Of a DNA stretch of 64,000 bases, positions 58,634 to 64,000 are shown one piece after another. The translations under genes and the position numbers were made by a program. The number at the start of each line of letters is the position of its first letter. Positions within the stretch are counted from its first letter, which is position 1. The stretch comes from Schoenobius gigantellus (lineage: Eukaryota > Arthropoda > Insecta > Lepidoptera > Crambidae). The notes below the pieces were generated by a model. That model worked only from the letters and a program-made list of their open reading frames with translations, ran no database searches and was not told where the DNA came from. Where the stretch lies: the NCBI GenBank assembly GCA_963935595.1, contig OZ012544.1:43929929-43993928 (forward strand), given 5' to 3'.

Positions 58634-58990
58634 TTACATAAAAAGTATACGTGAAATATTTGCAGTGCAATAGTTATTTTCATAAATCTCTCTCACAAGC
58701 ACGACCTACGAAGCCAGTGCCAATGTTACGTCATCATTGAGCCATGAGTACAAGGATTGCATAAGCGAGGTAGTAGAAATTTCAGCTGGCGCCGTTGTAC
58801 ACATCACAAGCCACAATGCCGCCTATTATATGCTTTCATTCAGGTGCTTCTCGTCACTTTCACACTACACAAGTGCAAGCAAGAAGACCGCATTGGGAGG
58901 AGCTTAGTAAACAGCAAAGAGTGAATCGGTTTTCAATTATTCTTTATCAATTTTGTATCAGTGACTGCCATAAATAGAAAATCATTAAAA
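58634..58990. repeat. Dispersed-repeat copy, absent from segment A
   Basis: 58685-58930 belongs to the scattered family with AGTACAAGGATTGCATAA and GGGAGGAGCTTAG. Segment A jumps from the equivalent of 57900 straight to 58991, so about 1.1 kb differs between copies here. Confidence 0.5.
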
Positions 58991-61900
58991 CATAGGTGAG
59001 GATAGCCAGTAACAAGAATCCGATTGAATCTTGCTTCCTTATCCATCATCTTCGACCTCCTTGCAAGAAAATGTTGTACTTACCGAAAGATTTAGATACA
59101 ATTACTGACAACTTTGTGTCATACTCAGGCCCACGTTGGGCGCCAATATGGTCTTGGTATTGCATTACTATAAAAATTATTACAAAAAATAAAAACCGAC
59201 TTCAAAAACACTGAAAAGTTTAAAATAATATAAGAATAGGTACAGACAACATCACACTTCTATATTGAAGTCGGTGCCAAACGATGAACTCCTAGAAAGT
59301 CTTAAAATTTATAATGGCTAGCTAAGAACTTTATCGGTGCTGTTAACGATATTCGAGACATTAGTTAAAAAAAACTATGAAACAATAAAATAATGTTTCA
59401 TATTTAGCCAATTCATATGTCAATTTACCCTAACGCTTATACTTTTATTGCATTTTCTTTTATTGCGATAAGTTGGCGAACAAGCAAACTGCCCACCTGA
59501 TGTTAAGTTGTAACAGTCACCTATAATGTGGCTCCTGTGAGATTCGCAGTAAGGCTACAACCCCCACAAGAACCACGGTGTACGTTGCCAACTTTTGACA
59601 TCAGATTTAAAGTCACGGTACCCATTCATTTCACTGCCATATCACCCTTCAAACCGGAACTGCAAGCACTGCTGCTTTGCGGCAGAAATAGGTAAGACGG
59701 AGGTACCCATGCACACGTCCCTGGTACAGAGTCTCTCTCCTAACGTAACTCTCCTTTAATGACCTAATTAACCCTACAATGAGAAGCTGAACACTAAACA
59801 GATTTACCATAGAACGTAGACATTACGGTAAGTGATTTATTTCTCAGTACTTCAATAAAACTTACAGCTCGCACATCTGTATCCCAGGACCCCGATGTCC
59901 ATTCATTGTTTCAGGACATTTGGAAGTAATTGTTCCGCCCACGACACGTGTTTCAAAACAAACGCTACCAGGATAACATAAGTCAATAGAGAATGGACAG
60001 AGGAGTTTCATTTCAAGTCGCCATACTATGCACAACCTTTTACAATTCACAGCACAGAAGCTGAGAGAAGTGCCAACTATTTGACCACAGTTTTTCGTTT
60101 TAATTATATTTTGTTTGCCTTTTATTATTCTTGTTTGTTTGCCACTATAAAAGATTATGATAGCACACATGTCGTACGGGCGAGTACACACTTGCAAACT
60201 TACACCGTGTATACTGATTTGACTGTTTTCTCATAATAGTTCACAAATTTATAAAATAAAGTGCTAGAAACTTCAGAACCGACAATAGCGACAAAAAACC
60301 GAACGCATCCTTGCCAGTCAACGCCACGGTCATTTGTGTCTATCGTGGTTCATGAATACGAACAAGAAGTTTAGTTATCCGTAGTTGCATTAATCTACAT
60401 ATTTAGCTGTTTTAAAACACGTCGAAAAATCAATGTTTGACAAATGCAGTACGACGACTGTGTGGAATGCCACCTGATATTCGGTAACGGCGATAAGTTA
60501 CATGCCTGGGGCTCCTATGTACTAGGCTGGCAATACCATATAGTAGTGATCGTAATAAGGGACGTTAGTGGAATACGTGCTCTTCTAAGTTTTACTTTTA
60601 AAATTCGTTTTTAATGAATTAGATTATAGCAGCGGATTTCACACATTGACTGTTCCCTGTTCTAGCCAAAACAATTTTCTTTGTAAAAAAAATTCAGAAA
60701 CACAACGCATATAACGAACGACGGGAATAAAGTCCAAAAAATAAGTATTTTTTCCGGGTAGTCACAATAAAGAAATTAATAACTGACACATATTTTCAAA
60801 ATTTACGGTTTTTGTATACATTTATAAGCCTTAAATCTCAAAGAGCGCAGAATATTTCCCTTGATGCCACCTGTTAAAATGAGTCGCCAGTTCGTCACAG
60901 CTACAGGTTTTCCATAACATCGGGTACTAGGACTTCATAAAGCGATAAGAGCTATTATAGATACACGAATCAATAGAGCAAGCACCAAGTGGCTCCACCG
61001 GTTGAAATGAAACAACTGTTGAATCCAACACGTATTCCAAAACATTGGACACTAGGAGAGCATAAATAGCTTATATGTTAGCACTTACTATCTCTTTTAA
61101 CAACTCTGTAAGTTACTAACCGATATCTTCAGGCAACATCGTCTAGCTAGTATTGGAGAAAGAATATACGCTGCACTAGCCACGCTCACCTTGCCAACCT
61201 GCAGAATGCTTCTTTACATCTGTTTCATGCCAACTTCACTCCCTTCTTCACTCTCGTCGAGCTTAGGCGAGGGAGCGCAAGCGCTTGAATGTGGTCGGAG
61301 GCGAGAGCACGCGAGGCGAGGCGGGGTGATACGAAAGATATCACCTCGCCTCGCCTCGCGTGCTCATAAGCAGTGGGGAAAAGGTGTGCTGGACGTTGGC
61401 GGAGAGTTACATTTGCGCGTTGTGCGTTAGAAATAAATTGCCCTTGTTTGCGTTGGAATGGTTGTTACGGGTAAGCACTGAAGACGTTGACAACGCAGTA
61501 CCTCCCAAGTGGGAATCCATCATTTTATTGCAATTCCTTTCAACGATTTTCATTACCCATAAAACGAATCGCAGAATTTTTTTTCAATATATAACAAACC
61601 CTAGAATTAGGTTACATCGCATTTTCGTTTCCTCGAATATTTGTTATCTACAAACACAGTTCATCGTTATTTCTTTTCATGTTTTATACATTTTATCGAA
61701 ATAATGTTACATCGAAGTTATATAAAATAGTTTTTAGGAATAGTTTCATCGATAACTTATAATTTTACGAAATGTAAGTTCGATGTACCGTTTTTCTGGT
61801 AAACAAAACAACTTTAAAAGATTTTATTTAAGAAACGTTTTTCGATGATACTCGTATAAAACAGCGATGATTAAAAATTCGATGAATTGAAAAAAATATA

Positions 61901-64000
61901 TATTAAAAATCGTGAAAATTTAAACTGTCAGGCTATCGCGGTTCTTGAGATACAGCCTGGTGGCAGACAGACGGGCGGACAGACGGACGGACGGACGGAC
62001 GGACGGACAGACAGACAGCTAACTTTTAGTAATATAGTCCCGTTTTTACCCTTTGGATACGGAACCCTAAAAACACGAAACTACAACGTAATTTTTTTCA
62101 TTTTCTTTTATTATACCCAACCAAAAACTTAAGATGATAAATTGATCTAAAACATCGCGTGACGTCACATTTTGTGGCACGTTGTGATCTCATAAACCTA
62201 CGCTCCGTAACTTTAAATCGCCTAATCTCAGAAGTTTTTTGATATTTCGACAAAGCAAAGAACTCGTGACAGATTTTCTATATTACCTAGCTGACAAATT
62301 AATTAGACTTTCACTTTTCATACCTCATCGTTCCTTTTGCCAATAATATTTGCACATTTTTGCCTAAGTAATTTATTAGTAAAGGAATGACAATCTAGGA
62401 GGTATAGGTATACGAGAATCTGATGGCAAATGCAGAGCTGAAATTTCTTTAATAATTATTATTTGGGTAGTTATTTAAAAAAACAGGCCAAGTTCGTACA
62501 AACTTTATAACTTCCTAACTTCCAGTTTTCAGATTTTTTCCTTAATATGTGCTATAAGACCTTTCTTTTTGCCAACACTGGCAACACAGTACGTCATCAC
62601 TGGCAACACGCACGAACTGAAGATTTTCGTCTTGAGACTTACGTGCAAGAGTAAAATACGGTAGACGGTACCCTGAAAAACTAATTACCTAACATTTCGA
62701 AATTTTTGCATTGCTTAATCAAGCTTGAAAATAGCACCATCACTGATGAGAATATCAATTCAAATTCAATACGGTTAATTCAAATTGGATTATTACAATA
62801 ATCACTTTTGCACGTCAAAGAAGCTACGCCAATGGCTCACAACACAAGTCTACGGCGGGAGACCTTGTACTGGAAAGAACCAGCAAGAGAACCTGCAAGG
62901 GCTATTTATTTCTCCCTGCATTGTTACAGAGTCACTTCTCTTCTTACTTTGTCATTACCAATACAATCTCAATTTAAAGTTAAAATGAATTCTATGCTTC
63001 TTTTTTTTGGTGAAGGTTATAATTTGTCATTTTTTAGGATTCAATAGCATTCGATTTTGTAGACACCAGCCCCCTTATTCTGTAACTTCGGTTGCTAACT
63101 AGAACTGTCATTTTTGAAAGGAACTTAACATCCATTACTGCTATCATGAACGCTCCTGTAACACATAAGGTCACTAAACCCGTAATGGATATAAAGTGGC
63201 TTTCAAAAATGACAGTTCTAGTTACCAACCGTAGTTAGCGAATAGGTCTGCTGGTCGTTAATATAGCTAGGTCGCGTTGAAGGATTTGACAGTCATTTTC
63301 ATTGCGGATTTCATTTCCCTTCTTTGTGACGCCTTCCTCTAAAATATGAATAACTGACCTAGATCGAAGCATTATTGAATGACAAGACTTAAGCTTACTA
63401 TATTTACAAACATGTCTTTTAAAGGAGGTCGCCAAAATCTGCCCTATCGATGTACCGAGGTACACTATATGAAAATAGCTTCTCTATTATACGCTGAATA
63501 ATATAACAACTCTATTTTTTCTGGCTATTTAGAAACGATTAGAAATCCTTTTTATTTGTAAGAAAATACGACCCTGTAACCACAGATTACATATGCTTTA
63601 TATAACAATATAAATTGCTGTCATCTATTGTCGGGTTTTTGAATTTTTATGACGCGGTCAACTAATAAGCACTGGATGTGCTTTTGCAGCGGACTCGATC
63701 TTGATATTCATTATTTTATTTTCTGAAGTTATCGAATTTAGTTCGAAAACAATATTTTATTTTAAACTAAAACATTGAGTAGTTACTTACAATTTTATTT
63801 CTACAATATGAGTCAATAATTTATTACATTCCCGTTTAACACAAGCTATGCCATCTATGCAGTTTTGGAAGGAACGAATTATAGATTGATCCCGTGTCGG
63901 TAACCCGTGACCACAGATCACAGAATTTTAATATTTTGTGGCGTTTTGTTACTAACTTGCGCACTGACAGTAATTTTTTACTTTTGATTGTTGTAATCCT
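58991..64000. repeat. Duplicated segment B, high-identity block
   Basis: Near-identical to 19376-25219, running off the window. It keeps the LTR/PBS relic (59128-59145), hairpin (61305-61365) and MITE (63065-63255). It lacks 852 bp, including the SINE. No gene. Confidence 0.88.
61966..62018 (+). repeat. GGAC microsatellite
   Basis: A run of GGAC/AGAC units, longer and purer than the matching tract at 23205-23245 in segment A, so it has expanded or contracted since the duplication. Confidence 0.8.

Overview
This is animal nuclear DNA, most probably from a moth or butterfly (inference). It is AT-rich, contains one well-formed nuclear tRNA gene, and is otherwise almost entirely transposable elements of types familiar from Lepidoptera. 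These are a short-LTR Mag-like Ty3/Gypsy element, CR1/Jockey-group LINEs whose ORF1 proteins carry a PHD finger, tRNA-derived SINEs ending in GAT repeats, small Helitrons ending in CTAG, a mariner, a BEL/Pao remnant and many foldback MITEs. No confirmed protein-coding host gene was found. Three short stretches on the minus strand (850-1127, 37961-38636, 41370-41895) look like unrecognised spliced gene fragments.

Layout. 1-1127: AT-rich sequence with a small foldback and a two-exon gene-like fragment cut off by an LTR. 1128-6160: an LTR plus primer-binding site (PBS) relic, interrupted by a nearly intact Mag-like element (1470-5926). 6199-10004: a Helitron-like element carrying an array of 121-bp repeats. 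10005-11613: a dispersed repeat family and an R1-clade RT fragment. 11614-25219 and 50523-64000: two direct copies of a large duplicated segment about 39 kb apart. Copy A holds a full-length LINE with both reading frames open (11887-16985). Copy B holds a different LINE with one premature stop (53305-57783) and a 744-bp foldback element (51938-52681). 25227-35400: TIR elements, the initiator tRNA-Met gene (26868-26939), a Helitron, SINEs and a second copy of the LTR relic. 35409-36702: a mariner with a decayed transposase. 36776-44515: a Helitron, two gene-like fragments, a SINE and hairpins. 44554-47785: a BEL/Pao pol remnant, followed by a PBS matching the initiator tRNA. 49392-49976: a second mariner-superfamily transposase relic.

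How the parts relate. The two segment copies serve as each other's empty sites, so the ends of three insertions can be read directly. Both LINEs end in TAAA repeats and show no target-site duplication. LTR relics point to three primer tRNAs: a serine-tRNA-like PBS in the Mag element, a lysine-tRNA-like PBS at six relic loci, and an initiator-Met PBS beside the BEL remnant. The last is an 18/18 complement of the tRNA gene in this same window. Only the LINE at 11887-16985 looks capable of encoding functional proteins. Nothing here demonstrates a new biological system. The most informative features are the duplicated segment, the TSD-less LINE insertions, the foldback element and the unidentified gene fragments.
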